Counted from the stretch's first letter, positions 44,414 to 54,802 are shown. The stretch: 64,000 nucleotides of DNA from Bacteroidota bacterium (GCA_027484685.1 JAIXSO010000003.1:1-64000), one strand, 5' to 3'. The notes: generated from the sequence alone by a model not told the origin. Numbers and translations are program-made.

Positions 44414-45883
44414 TTAAAGTTCTTTTCTAAGCCTTGCTACAGGCAAATTAAGCTGTTCGCGGTATTTGGCCACCGTTCTGCGCGCTATGTTATAACCTTT
44501 GTCTTTTAATATTTCCATTAATTTTTCATCGGGTAAAGGTTTGTGTTTATCTTCCGAATCAATGGCTTCTTTTAAAATATTTTTTACTTCATGGCTACTT
44601 ACTTCCTCGCCATCATCGTTGGTAATACCTTCGCTAAAAAAGTATTTTAAGGGAATAATTCCCCAACCTGTTTGAATATACTTACTATTAGCCACTCGGC
44701 TTATGGTTGAAATATCATAACCTGTCATGTCGGCTATGTTTTTCAAAATCATAGGTCTTAGTTTACTATCATCGCCATCTTCAAAATACTTGTGTTGGTA
44801 TTGTAAAATGGCATTCATGGTGGTTAGCAGAGTATTCTGGCGTTGCTTAATGCTATCAATAAACCATTTGGCTCCATCTAACTTTTGCTTAATAAACATC
44901 ACGGTATCCTTTTGGTCTTTGGTAGGCGCAGCACTTTTTTCGTAAGCCTGCATGGCTTCCATATAAGTTCGGCTTATGCGCAAGTCGGGCGTGTTACGGC
45001 CATTTAAACTTACACTTAACATGCCTCCATCATCGTTTAAGGTAAAATCAGGCATGATGTATTGCGCAGCTTGCCCACCGTAACTATCGCCTGGTTTAGG
45101 ATTTAACTTAGTAATGATACCAATTATTGACTTTATTTTTTCATCATCTAAATGAAGTTCTTTAGCAATTTTTTCGTAGTGCTTTTTACTAAATTCTTCA
45201 AAATAATTTTCTAAAACTTCTATAGCTAATTCAATAGCTCGGTTATAATAATCTTTACGTTTTAGCTGAATAATTAAACATTCTTGTAAGCTGGTAGCAC
45301 CAATTCCTGGAGGATCCAATTTTTGAATTTTAGCTAAAACATGCTTCATTTCATCAATTGATGCTTCTACATTTTGAGCAAAAGCCAAATCGTTAATAAT
45401 GGCTTCTAAAGGCCTGCGCAAGTAGCCATCATCGTCAATAGTTCCTATGATTTGATTGCCAATAATTTCTTCTTTTTCGGAAGTAACTACTGCACTAAAT
45501 TGTTCTAATAAAGCATCATGAAAAGTAGATGTTTCGGCTAGTGGTGAATCTTTGCGTTCCTCGTTACCTTCATCGCTTAAATGAAAACCATCTGGCTCGT
45601 ATTCATCGTTAACATATTCTTTTACATCAAAACTTTCACTAGCCAAATAATCCTCTACGCTTGAGTCTTTATCAAAATCATCCGTATCTTGAGTTTCGGT
45701 TTTAGGATCATCGCTTGGCAAAGCATCAGTATCTTTGTTGCTAAGCAAGGCAGGATTTTCAATCATTTCTAAATCAATACGCTGCAAAAAATCTACAGTA
45801 TTAAGTTGCAATAACTTAATGAACTGTATTTGCAAAGGCGAGAGCTTTTGCTGTTGTTTTTGATATAGGCCTTGTTTTAACAT
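44414..45883 (-). CDS. rpoN: RNA polymerase sigma-54 factor
   Basis: The 489-residue protein has the activator-interacting region (QKQQQKLSPLQIQFIKLLQL), an acidic region II (about 50-110), the core-binding domain (KLDPPGIGATSLQECLIIQL) and the RpoN box ARRTVAKYREQLNLPVARLR near the C-terminus. It directs transcription from -24/-12 promoters with AAA+ activators, none of which is in the window. Confidence 0.96.
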   Translation of the reverse strand: MLKQGLYQKQQQKLSPLQIQFIKLLQLNTVDFLQRIDLEMIENPALLSNKDTDALPSDDPKTETQDTDDFDKDSSVEDYLASESFDVKEYVNDEYEPDGFHLSDEGNEERKDSPLAETSTFHDALLEQFSAVVTSEKEEIIGNQIIGTIDDDGYLRRPLEAIINDLAFAQNVEASIDEMKHVLAKIQKLDPPGIGATSLQECLIIQLKRKDYYNRAIELAIEVLENYFEEFSKKHYEKIAKELHLDDEKIKSIIGIITKLNPKPGDSYGGQAAQYIMPDFTLNDDGGMLSVSLNGRNTPDLRISRTYMEAMQAYEKSAAPTKDQKDTVMFIKQKLDGAKWFIDSIKQRQNTLLTTMNAILQYQHKYFEDGDDSKLRPMILKNIADMTGYDISTISRVANSKYIQTGWGIIPLKYFFSEGITNDDGEEVSSHEVKNILKEAIDSEDKHKPLPDEKLMEILKDKGYNIARRTVAKYREQLNLPVARLRKEL

Positions 45884-46073
45884 GTTATATTATTTTCAAA
45901 AATATAAAATTCCCTGTTAAAAATTGTGCCAAAAACTAAATATTACCAACAATTAAAACATACATGACTGCATAAAATTGACAATGAATTGGAAAAAATT
46001 TTACAAATAAAAATTCAATTTAGCCAAACTAGCTTTTTGGAAGCTTATTATTGTAACTACAATTATTGTAAAA

Positions 46074-47339
46074 ATGAACCCAAATAAACCATTAGCCGAA
46101 CGTGTTAGACCTCAAAACTTAGACGAATATACTGGCCAAGAAAATTTAATAGGGAAAGGTGCCATTTTGCGAGAAGCTATTCAAAATAAAAGCATTCCAT
46201 CTATCATATTTTGGGGTCCTCCGGGAGTTGGTAAAACTACTTTAGCGCGCATAATTGGTTATGAATTAAACTTACCTTTTTATGGCTTAAGTGCCATTAA
46301 TGCTGGCGTAGCCGATGTAAGACGCATAATTGAGGAGGCTAAAAAAATTGGAAAAGTTTTATTGTTTTTAGATGAAATACATCGTTTTAACAAAAGCCAA
46401 CAAGATGCTTTGTTAGGTGCCGTTGAAAATGGAAGTATTGTATTAATTGGTGCCACTACTGAAAATCCAAGTTTTGAAGTAAATAATGCATTGCTTTCGC
46501 GCTGCCAAGTTTATATTTTAAAAGAATTAGAGGCCGAGCATTTACAATTAATAATAGATAATGCTATTGCTAAAGATGATTGGCTAAAAAGCAAACAAAT
46601 TGAATTTAAAGAAACCGAAGCGTTGTTTTTACACAGCGGTGGCGATGCGAGAAAATTACTCAATATTTTAGAGTTAATTATTAATCAAACCAATACCACA
46701 CCAATTGTAATTAATAATGAAAACACTACTCGCATTTTACAACAAAAAATAGCGAGTTATGATAAAAATGGGGAGGAACATTACAATATTATTTCGGCAT
46801 TTATAAAATCAATGCGCGGTAGCGACCCCAATGCTGCTGTTTATTACCTAGCACGGATGCTTGATGCTGGCGAAAGTATAGAGTTTATAGCTAGGCGTAT
46901 GTTAATTTTGGCAAGCGAAGATATAGGCAATGCTAACCCAAATGCTTTGCTTTTAGCCACTAATTGTTTTCAAGCTATACAAATGATTGGCATGCCAGAA
47001 GCACGAATTATTTTATCGCAAACAGTTGTTTATTTGGCTACTTCGGCTAAAAGTAATGCCAGTTATTTAGCCATAGATGAAGCATTAAGCACGGTAAGAA
47101 AAACCGGAAACTTACCAGTTCCACTGCATTTGCGCAATACACCAACCAAGCTAATGAAAGACTTAAATTATGGTACTGATTATCAGTATGCACATGTATT
47201 TGAAAATAATTTTGTGGAGCAAGAGTTCTTACCTGATGGCATAAAAGGGCAAAAGTTTTATGAACCCGGCAATAATCCTCGCGAAAACGAACAACGCCAA
47301 TTTTTAAAATTGAGGTGGAAGGAGAAGTATGGGTATTAG
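46074..47339 (+). CDS. rarA: Replication-associated recombination protein RarA (MgsA), AAA+ ATPase
   Basis: The 421-residue clamp-loader-like ATPase has PLAERVRPQNLDEYTGQENL, Walker A GPPGVGKT (48-55), Walker B FLDEIHRFNKSQQDALL (D100, E101), and IGATTENPSFEVNNALLSRC. Its C-terminal tetramerisation domain contains the RarA segment GSDPNAAVYYLARMLDAGE. It acts at stalled replication forks. The stop is followed by a long repeat-rich spacer. Confidence 0.95.
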   Translation: MNPNKPLAERVRPQNLDEYTGQENLIGKGAILREAIQNKSIPSIIFWGPPGVGKTTLARIIGYELNLPFYGLSAINAGVADVRRIIEEAKKIGKVLLFLDEIHRFNKSQQDALLGAVENGSIVLIGATTENPSFEVNNALLSRCQVYILKELEAEHLQLIIDNAIAKDDWLKSKQIEFKETEALFLHSGGDARKLLNILELIINQTNTTPIVINNENTTRILQQKIASYDKNGEEHYNIISAFIKSMRGSDPNAAVYYLARMLDAGESIEFIARRMLILASEDIGNANPNALLLATNCFQAIQMIGMPEARIILSQTVVYLATSAKSNASYLAIDEALSTVRKTGNLPVPLHLRNTPTKLMKDLNYGTDYQYAHVFENNFVEQEFLPDGIKGQKFYEPGNNPRENEQRQFLKLRWKEKYGY

Positions 47340-47745
47340 TTGCTGGTTTATAGCTTTTGGACGATAGACCATAGACGTTTATTATGAAAAAACTGTATAA
47401 AACGTCATGCTGGAAGCATCTTTACTAGGAGCGAGAAATAACACAATATAAAGTTCCTTCTCTACGTTCAGGATGTCGCTCCCGCACCTTTTTATGTTGA
47501 ATAACTAATTAAAAAATGGTTCGGGAGGCGTCATGCTGGAAGCATCTTCTTGCCTGTAAATGATTACTAGCCATTAGCTAACTTGCTTGCCAAATTATGG
47601 AGATGCGCTGCATTACTTGTTTTTTCTGACTATGGATGATTAAGCACAACCTAAACTTTCGTCCATGGACTCTAAGCCATCAACTAAGAACCAACAAGCT
47701 ATTTAAAATTTGTTTTTAAGTTAACAAAACAAAAAGCCTAAACTT
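47340..47745. repeat. Repeat-rich intergenic spacer upstream of mfd
   Basis: The 20-mer CGTCATGCTGGAAGCATCTT occurs twice (47403-47422 and 47529-47548) and folds as ATGCT/AGCAT around GGA. Between the copies, GGAGCGA (47428-47434) pairs with TCGCTCC (47476-47482). The edges contain word-like variants such as ATAGACCATAGACG and TCCATGGACTC. No gene is visible. This looks like a dispersed extragenic palindromic element. Confidence 0.6.
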
Positions 47746-47790
47746 TATATTTGCATTATTAAGAAACCCGAATAACGTTTATTCGGGTTT
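47746..47790 (+). promoter_or_regulatory. mfd promoter with hairpin at the expected RNA 5' end
   Basis: TATATTTG (47746-47753) matches the Bacteroidota -7 consensus TAnnTTTG; a clear -33 element is not seen. About seven bases further starts the perfect stem AAACCCGAATAA/TTTATTCGGGTTT (47764-47790, ending in a run of T). The mfd GTG start lies 20 nt downstream. The hairpin could terminate the rarA transcript, or shield the 5' end or attenuate mfd. Confidence 0.5.
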
Positions 47791-47810
47791 TTGCTATTTT
47801 ATTCTATTAC

Positions 47811-50800
47811 GTGAAAATTCAAGAATTATTAGGACTGTATAGTCAAAACGAAAAGGTAAATGCCATTGCCAGTAAACTAAACAGCGCCAAAGTTACTAAG
47901 CTGTTTGCCAAAGGTTTGGTGGGTAGTATTGATGCTATTTTAGCTGCTTGTATTTACCATTTTAATTACCGAACCCAGGTTTTTATATTTAATAATGCCG
48001 ATGATGCCAAATACTTTTTTGCCGATTTAGAAAGTTTATTGGAAGGGAAAACCATTTTGTATTTTCCAGCATCGTATCGCAGAGAATATCAGGTAGATTT
48101 ATTGGAAAATAATTTGGTACTTGAACGTGCAGAAACTTTAAACAGACTGAATCAAAAAACAGGAAAAGGCGAATTAATTGTAACAACCATAGATGCAATT
48201 ACTGAAATGGTTATTAACGAAGTAGAGCTTACCCAAAATACTTTTGAGGTAAAAGTAGGTGCTAACTTTGATATGGAGTTTTTTATTGACTTTTTAACCG
48301 AACATCATTTTGAACGCAGCGATTTTGTGTACGAAGCAGGGCATTTTAGTATAAGAGGAGGCATTATTGATGTGTTTTCTTTTAGTAACGATATGCCTTA
48401 TCGTATTGAATTGTTTGGCGATGAAATAGAAAGCATTCGTATTTTCAACCCTATTGACCAACTTTCGGTAAAAAAAGTAGATTGGTTTTATATTATTCCC
48501 AATATTCAAAAAATGGTAGAACAACAACGTCAATCGTTTTTTGATTATTTGCCAGAAAACAGCATTTTTTTTACCGATGATATCAAACTTAGTACCGAAC
48601 TTTTAGAAAATGGTTTAGAAAAAGCCGAAAAAAGTTTAGTAAGAAAAAATGAAAATGAAACTGATGTAAAAAACCCTAAAGAGCCTGCTACTATTGAAGA
48701 TTTATTTATAAATACTACTCAATTTTTTGATTATTTAAATAAATACTCTTGTGTAGAAATTGGGGTACGCAATGGTTTTAAAAGCGATGAAATAGTGGAA
48801 TTTAATTGCTCGCCTCAACCTACTTTTCATAAAAACTTTAAGCTATTAATTGAAAACCTAAAACAAAACCAAAAAGACAAGCTTAAAAACTTAATTTTTA
48901 GTGATACCAGCAAACAAATTGAAAGGCTTTATACCATTTTTAACGATTTGGATAATACCATTGAGTTTGAACCAATTTACCATGGTTTAGCCCAAGGTTT
49001 TATTGACCATGAAATGAAATTGGCTTGCTATACCGAGCACCAAGTTTTTGATAGATTTTACCGCGGTAAAACCAAAACCAGGTACAACAATTCTAAAATA
49101 ATAACTTTAAAAGAATTGCGCGAGCTAAAACCTGGCGATTTTGTGGTGCATGTGGACCATGGAATTGGGAAATTTGCAGGTTTAGAAAAAATAGATGTAA
49201 ACGGAAGAATGCAAGAAGCCGTTAGGCTTATTTATAAAAACGATGATTTGCTTTATGTAAGCATTAATTCACTGCATAAAATAACCAAATTTTCGGGCAA
49301 AGAAGGAACAGAACCAAGGCTAAATAAACTAGGAAGCGATACTTGGGAAAAACTAAAAACTGCTACTAAAAAGAAGGTTAAAGACATAGCCCGCGATTTG
49401 ATAAAATTGTACGCCAAACGCAAGGCACAAAGTGGATTTCAGTTTAGCGAAGATACTTACTTACAGGTGGAACTAGAAGCTAGTTTTATGTACGAAGATA
49501 CACTAGACCAGGCCAAAGCAACTGCCGATGTAAAAAAAGACATGGAAAGTCCGCATCCCATGGACAGATTAGTTTGTGGTGATGTGGGTTTTGGAAAAAC
49601 AGAAATAGCTATGCGTGCCGCTTTTAAAGCCGTAGCCGATAGCAAACAAGTGGCAATTTTGGTTCCTACTACTATTTTGGCTAACCAACATTACCGCAGT
49701 TTTAAAGAACGTTTTAAAGATTTTCCTTGTACAGTTGATTATATCAATAGGTTTAAAACACCCAAAGAGCAAAAAGAAATTTTAAAGCGAGCTGAAGAAG
49801 GCAAAATTGATGTATTGATTGGTACGCACAAATTATTAAGCAAAGACATGAAGTTTAAAAACTTAGGCTTAATGATTATAGATGAAGAACAAAAATTTGG
49901 TGTAGCTGCTAAAGAAAAACTAAAATCAATAAAAGTAAATGTTGATACATTAACGCTTACCGCCACTCCTATTCCACGTACGTTGAACTTTAGCTTAATG
50001 GGTGCAAGAGATTTATCAATTATAAATACACCTCCACCAAACCGACAACCAGTAAATACTGAACTTCACAGCTATAACGATGAGCTTTTGCGTGATGCAG
50101 TAATGCACGAAATTGAACGCGATGGACAAGTATTTGTGGTGCATCATAGGGTTAAAGATATTTATGATATAGCCAATAGAATTCAGTTTTTATGCCCGGG
50201 TGTAAAAGTTTGTGTGGCACATGGGCAAATGGAAGGCGATGTGTTGGAAGATGTAATGATGCGCTTTATTGAAGGTGAATACGATGTGTTAGTTGCCACC
50301 ACCATTATTGAATCGGGTTTAGATATTTCTAATGCCAATACCATTATTATTAACAATGCACAAATGTTTGGCTTAAGCGATTTACACCAAATGCGTGGAC
50401 GTGTAGGCCGAAATAATAAAAAGGCTTATTGTTATTTATTGGTGCCAAGTATTCCAACCTTAAGCATTGATGCCCGCAGAAGGCTGCATGCCATTGAAGA
50501 ATTTAGTGATTTAGGAAGTGGGTTTAATGTGGCCATGCGCGATTTAGATATACGTGGTTCGGGTAATTTATTGGGTGGCGAACAAAGTGGGTTTATTTCA
50601 GAAATTGGTTTTGAAATGTACCACAAAATATTAGATGAAGCCATTCAAGAACTGAAAGAAGATGAGTTTTCGGAAGTGTTTACAGATGACAAAAAATTAA
50701 ATAACAATGGCCAAATGCCAGAAACTAAAAGCTATTTATCAAAAGACTGTGTGGTAGAAACCGATTTTGAAGCTTTAATCCCAGATGCTTATGTAAGAAA

Positions 50801-51209
50801 TATTGGCGAAAGATTGAGTTTATACAATAGTTTAGCATCATTAACCAATTTAGATGATTTACAAAAATTTGCCAATGATTTATTAGATAGATTTGGGCCA
50901 ATTCCTCAACAAGTAAACGATTTAATTGATTTAATAAAATTGCGCGAAAGCGCTAAAAAACTAGGCTTTGTAAAAATAGTTTTGAAAAACAATTTGCTTT
51001 TTGCCACTTTTCCAAACGAGAACCAAACAGCTTATTACCAAAGTAGTTTATTTACCAGTATTTTGCAGTTTGTGCAGCATAATGGCAACTTGTGTAAGCT
51101 AAAACAAAGTGGAAAAATATTGCAAGTTATTTTTAGCAATATCAATTCAATAGATAAAGGACAAAATGTATTTGATAAAATGCTACAGCATTATGATAAA
51201 ATAAAATAA
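47811..51209 (+). CDS. mfd: Transcription-repair coupling factor Mfd
   Basis: The 1132-residue protein begins at GTG 47811. It has a UvrB-like N-terminal region, the CarD-like RNA-polymerase-interaction domain (PGDFVVHVDHGIGKFAGLEK, near residue 440), the RecG-like motor with Walker A CGDVGFGKTE (near 589), DEEQKFGV in place of the DExH box, TATPIPRTLNFSLMGARD, and the TRCF C-terminal domain. It removes stalled RNA polymerase from lesions and recruits UvrA. Confidence 0.97.
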   Translation: MKIQELLGLYSQNEKVNAIASKLNSAKVTKLFAKGLVGSIDAILAACIYHFNYRTQVFIFNNADDAKYFFADLESLLEGKTILYFPASYRREYQVDLLENNLVLERAETLNRLNQKTGKGELIVTTIDAITEMVINEVELTQNTFEVKVGANFDMEFFIDFLTEHHFERSDFVYEAGHFSIRGGIIDVFSFSNDMPYRIELFGDEIESIRIFNPIDQLSVKKVDWFYIIPNIQKMVEQQRQSFFDYLPENSIFFTDDIKLSTELLENGLEKAEKSLVRKNENETDVKNPKEPATIEDLFINTTQFFDYLNKYSCVEIGVRNGFKSDEIVEFNCSPQPTFHKNFKLLIENLKQNQKDKLKNLIFSDTSKQIERLYTIFNDLDNTIEFEPIYHGLAQGFIDHEMKLACYTEHQVFDRFYRGKTKTRYNNSKIITLKELRELKPGDFVVHVDHGIGKFAGLEKIDVNGRMQEAVRLIYKNDDLLYVSINSLHKITKFSGKEGTEPRLNKLGSDTWEKLKTATKKKVKDIARDLIKLYAKRKAQSGFQFSEDTYLQVELEASFMYEDTLDQAKATADVKKDMESPHPMDRLVCGDVGFGKTEIAMRAAFKAVADSKQVAILVPTTILANQHYRSFKERFKDFPCTVDYINRFKTPKEQKEILKRAEEGKIDVLIGTHKLLSKDMKFKNLGLMIIDEEQKFGVAAKEKLKSIKVNVDTLTLTATPIPRTLNFSLMGARDLSIINTPPPNRQPVNTELHSYNDELLRDAVMHEIERDGQVFVVHHRVKDIYDIANRIQFLCPGVKVCVAHGQMEGDVLEDVMMRFIEGEYDVLVATTIIESGLDISNANTIIINNAQMFGLSDLHQMRGRVGRNNKKAYCYLLVPSIPTLSIDARRRLHAIEEFSDLGSGFNVAMRDLDIRGSGNLLGGEQSGFISEIGFEMYHKILDEAIQELKEDEFSEVFTDDKKLNNNGQMPETKSYLSKDCVVETDFEALIPDAYVRNIGERLSLYNSLASLTNLDDLQKFANDLLDRFGPIPQQVNDLIDLIKLRESAKKLGFVKIVLKNNLLFATFPNENQTAYYQSSLFTSILQFVQHNGNLCKLKQSGKILQVIFSNINSIDKGQNVFDKMLQHYDKIK

Positions 51210-51282
51210 AAAATCTTATCAAAAAATAATTCCACTATTAATTAATAAAATGTAAATTTGTTTAAACTAAAAGTAGCATTTA

Positions 51283-52512
51283 ATGATTAACTTAAACGAG
51301 CAGGACCGATTAAACAAGCTATTAAGTTATAATATACTTGATACGCCTGAGGAAAATGATTTTGACGAATTGGTAAATTTAGCTTCAAGCATTTGTAAAA
51401 CGCCCATATCGCTCATTTCATTGATTGACGATAAAAGACAATGGTTTAAAGCTCATTTTGGCTTAGCAGAAAGAGAAACACCTAAAGAAATTTCGTTTTG
51501 CCAACATGCTATAAAAAAGGAAGAACTTTTTGTGGTTTCGGATGCGCTGCTTGATGCTAGATTTAGAGATAATCCACTAGTTACAGGCCATCCTGATATT
51601 AGGTTTTATGCTGGCATGCCCTTAACCACCACCGATGGTTACAACCTAGGAACTTTATGTGTGATTGACACCAGACCACGGGTTTTAAATGAAGAACAAA
51701 CAAATGCTTTAAAAATAATTTCGAAACAAGTTACCAAACAGCTTGATTTAAAATTAAGCTATCAAAACATAAAAAATTATACAGAGCTCCTAGAGGAAAA
51801 GCAAACCGAATTAAAAGAAGCCAATGCAACAAAGGACAAAATTTTTAGCATTGTAGCACACGATTTAAGAGCACCACTAAGAAATATAAAAGATATTTTA
51901 GATATGTATAACAGTGGAGAGCTTGATATGGAAGAGTTTTCAAATTTTATAAAGCTTATTTCAGATAAAGTAAATACCACAACTGAAATGCTTGAAAACT
52001 TATTAAGTTGGGCAAAATCGCAGTTAAAAAACAGCAGACCGAATATCAGTTCATTTCTTATTAATGAATTGCTTATTAAGGAATTAAATAAACAAAAAAA
52101 AGCAGCTGAAGAAAAAGGCATTTACTTAAAAACTGCATTTAATAATAACATAGAGATAAATGCTGATGCTGAAATGGTTACCATTGTTTTTAGAAACTTG
52201 TTATCTAATGCCATTAAATTTAGTAGGAAAGGCGATTCAATTGTAGTAGAAATAGAAGAGAAGAATGACCAAGTAATTATCAATGTAAAAGATACTGGGA
52301 AAGGTATTTCGGCAGAAAACTTAGCAAAGCTTTTTAATGAAGCAGAATACATAAGTACGTTTGGCACCAATAATGAAAAAGGAATAGGCATTGGGCTGCA
52401 TTTATGTAAAACGTTTTTACAAAAAAATAAAGGATCAATTTGGGTAAATAGTACAGAAAATGTGGGTAGCACATTTTCATTTGCTATTCCAATAGACTTT
52501 AGAAAAAAATAA
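51283..52512 (+). CDS. GAF-domain sensor histidine kinase
   Basis: The 409-residue cytoplasmic kinase starts with a GAF domain (about 20-155; ISLISLIDDKRQWFKAHFGL, GTLCVIDTRPR), a coiled-coil linker, the phosphoacceptor His193 in FSIVAHDLRAPLRNI, and an HATPase domain with NLLSNAIKFS, DTGKGIS and GIGIGLHLCKTF. There is no membrane segment, so it senses an internal signal. No partner response regulator is adjacent. A strong terminator follows. Confidence 0.92.
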   Translation: MINLNEQDRLNKLLSYNILDTPEENDFDELVNLASSICKTPISLISLIDDKRQWFKAHFGLAERETPKEISFCQHAIKKEELFVVSDALLDARFRDNPLVTGHPDIRFYAGMPLTTTDGYNLGTLCVIDTRPRVLNEEQTNALKIISKQVTKQLDLKLSYQNIKNYTELLEEKQTELKEANATKDKIFSIVAHDLRAPLRNIKDILDMYNSGELDMEEFSNFIKLISDKVNTTTEMLENLLSWAKSQLKNSRPNISSFLINELLIKELNKQKKAAEEKGIYLKTAFNNNIEINADAEMVTIVFRNLLSNAIKFSRKGDSIVVEIEEKNDQVIINVKDTGKGISAENLAKLFNEAEYISTFGTNNEKGIGIGLHLCKTFLQKNKGSIWVNSTENVGSTFSFAIPIDFRKK

Positions 52513-52540
52513 TCTATTAAATACAGTATCATTTATAAAG

Positions 52541-52577
52541 AAGGCCTTATGCTAAGTTAGCATAAGGCCTTTTTTAT
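52541..52577 (+). terminator. Rho-independent terminator after the histidine-kinase gene
   Basis: AAGGCCTTATGCTA (52541-52554) pairs with TAGCATAAGGCCTT (52558-52571) around a three-base loop, followed by T5-6. It is a textbook hairpin. Confidence 0.9.
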
Positions 52578-52661
52578 AAAGTTAAAATGCAATTTTGTAA
52601 AACAAGGTCATAATTTTACGCAAAATTGACTTTATTTGTATAATTACAATATAATTAGAAT

Positions 52662-54764
52662 ATGAAAAAAAAAATACTCAATAAAATATTTTTATTCATC
52701 AGTTTTGGGGTTATCATAGGTATCAATTCGTGCAAAAAAGACACAACCAATTTCAATAAATTTGACGGATACACTGCATCGCCCGAATTTGCTATTCCAT
52801 TGTTTAATACAGATTTATCGGTTGCCAATTTAATTGAAGGCAATGATAACATTTCTGTTGGCAATGATGGCTTGATTAGCTTTGTATACCGAGAAGATAG
52901 TTTATACCAATATGGGATAGACGATTTTTTTAAATTTGACAACAACAATACCACCAATATTAACAATAGTTTAGGCGAGATAGATATTGCCTCTATAAGC
53001 AATTCAAAAATAATAACATTACAACAACTAACCACTGATTTAGACTCTACTCAAAAAGCTGGTTTTGATGCAATTGCTGGTCAAACAACTATATTTCCAG
53101 CAATTACAGATAACTCAAACTCTGTAAATGCATTTAATGCATTTACAGAGTTTACCAATGTTACTTTTTCAAATGGATGGTTAATTTTACAAGTAACCAA
53201 TAAATTACCAGTTAACCTCAATCGCGCAACAATAAATTTATACAATTTAAGTCCTACCCAAAGTTTGATTGGCAGCTTTAACTACCTAAATATTGCACCA
53301 GGAACTAATAAATCCGATTCAATATCATTATTAAATAAAACATTAAATAGTTCAATTGGCTATTCATTTGCTGTATTAGAAACCAATAGTTCAGCTCCAA
53401 CCACAGTTTTTATTAACTACCAAGATTCAATATCTTTAAAAGCAACAGGTAAAAACTTAAGAGCAGTTTCAGGAATTGCCAAATTTCCTACTCAAGAAGT
53501 AATATCGGCAAGTACTGATTTAGATTTTAGTCCAAGCGACCCAACACAACGTATTAGAAAACTAAAATTAGCCGCAGGAAAACTATTATTTTCTTCTTCA
53601 TCAACAATTCCTGAACCAATTGAATTAACCATCAACTTTCCGGGCGCTGTAAAAAATGGAAATCCTTTACCAAGCCAAAAAATAATAATTCCTTTTACAG
53701 GCATTGGCACTACAATAATTGACTCCACCATTGATATTTCTGGAATTGATTTTGATTTAACTCAACACAGTACAAAACCATATAATTATATACCAATTAA
53801 TTATACGGCAAGAATTCTTTCAAGTGGTATGCTTGTAGCTTTTGATTCGTCAAACTCAGTAAATATTCAAATAAAAACCACCAATACCAGTTTTGATTAT
53901 GTAGAGGGTTATTTAGGAACAGTGGATGTGCCTGCCACTAGCTCCGATTTTATTGATTTATCGTTTCTAAAAGAAATGAAATCTGGCTTGAATTTTAAAA
54001 ATGCACAACTCAAATTTACCGTAAATAACTCAATTGGAGTTCCTATAAAGTTTAACTATAATTTTATAGGTCAAAATGATAATGGAGGTACAGTTGATGC
54101 TCAATTACAACCATTTGATATAAATTTTCCTTTATTAAACGAAGTTGGGCTTACTAAAATTACCAATCAAGTTTATAGCAACCAAAATAATAATGGAAAA
54201 ATAAATGAGTTAGTTTCACTACCTCCTTACAAAATTCAAATTGAAGGTAAACTGACTGCTAACCCAATTGCTGATCCAACAAAAAATCAATTCTTAAAAA
54301 AAGGAACTAACATTAGTGTTAATGTAGAACTTGATTTACCTATGGCATTTTCAACTAATAACTTCCAATTATCTGATACTACTGATTTTGATATTGACCC
54401 ACTTAAAAATTTTAAAGAAGTAACATTGGGTTTAAATATTGATAATGGATTTCCGTTTGAAGCCAATGTAAAAGCTTATTTATTAGATGATGCAAACCAA
54501 GTAATTGACTCTATTCAAGCCGATAAAATTATAGCAAGTGCAATAACCGATGCCAATGGAAGAACCATACAAACTTCAAAATCAAGAAGTAGAATTGTAC
54601 TTTCAAAAGAACGCTTAGATAGATTAGTATCGTTAAAAGCCAAAAAAATACGCTCAGTATCATCGTTAATCACTGAAAATAATGGCACAAAAACCATTAG
54701 AATTTACACTGATTACAAAATGAAAATAGCCATTGGGGTTATTGGAAAAATTGATATCAAATAA
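52662..54764 (+). CDS. Large surface lipoprotein, hypothetical
   Basis: The 700-residue protein has a signal peptide and lipobox (Cys24 in GINSCKKD), then a long beta-rich body without known domains. Its order (TASPEFAIPLFNTDLSVANL near the start, repeated IDIS...FDL strands) resembles Bacteroidota-specific outer-surface proteins. It is encoded 38 bp upstream of the DUF5723-OmpA gene on the same strand, so the two are likely partners. Function unknown. Confidence 0.75.
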   Translation: MKKKILNKIFLFISFGVIIGINSCKKDTTNFNKFDGYTASPEFAIPLFNTDLSVANLIEGNDNISVGNDGLISFVYREDSLYQYGIDDFFKFDNNNTTNINNSLGEIDIASISNSKIITLQQLTTDLDSTQKAGFDAIAGQTTIFPAITDNSNSVNAFNAFTEFTNVTFSNGWLILQVTNKLPVNLNRATINLYNLSPTQSLIGSFNYLNIAPGTNKSDSISLLNKTLNSSIGYSFAVLETNSSAPTTVFINYQDSISLKATGKNLRAVSGIAKFPTQEVISASTDLDFSPSDPTQRIRKLKLAAGKLLFSSSSTIPEPIELTINFPGAVKNGNPLPSQKIIIPFTGIGTTIIDSTIDISGIDFDLTQHSTKPYNYIPINYTARILSSGMLVAFDSSNSVNIQIKTTNTSFDYVEGYLGTVDVPATSSDFIDLSFLKEMKSGLNFKNAQLKFTVNNSIGVPIKFNYNFIGQNDNGGTVDAQLQPFDINFPLLNEVGLTKITNQVYSNQNNNGKINELVSLPPYKIQIEGKLTANPIADPTKNQFLKKGTNISVNVELDLPMAFSTNNFQLSDTTDFDIDPLKNFKEVTLGLNIDNGFPFEANVKAYLLDDANQVIDSIQADKIIASAITDANGRTIQTSKSRSRIVLSKERLDRLVSLKAKKIRSVSSLITENNGTKTIRIYTDYKMKIAIGVIGKIDIK

Positions 54765-54802
54765 TTTATAAACTTTTTAACATACCGAAAACACAAATAC
54801 TT

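Noticed and set aside
52122-53035. Long antisense frames opposite the histidine kinase and the large lipoprotein
   Set aside because: They are mirror frames of well-supported genes in AT-rich DNA, with no domain similarity.
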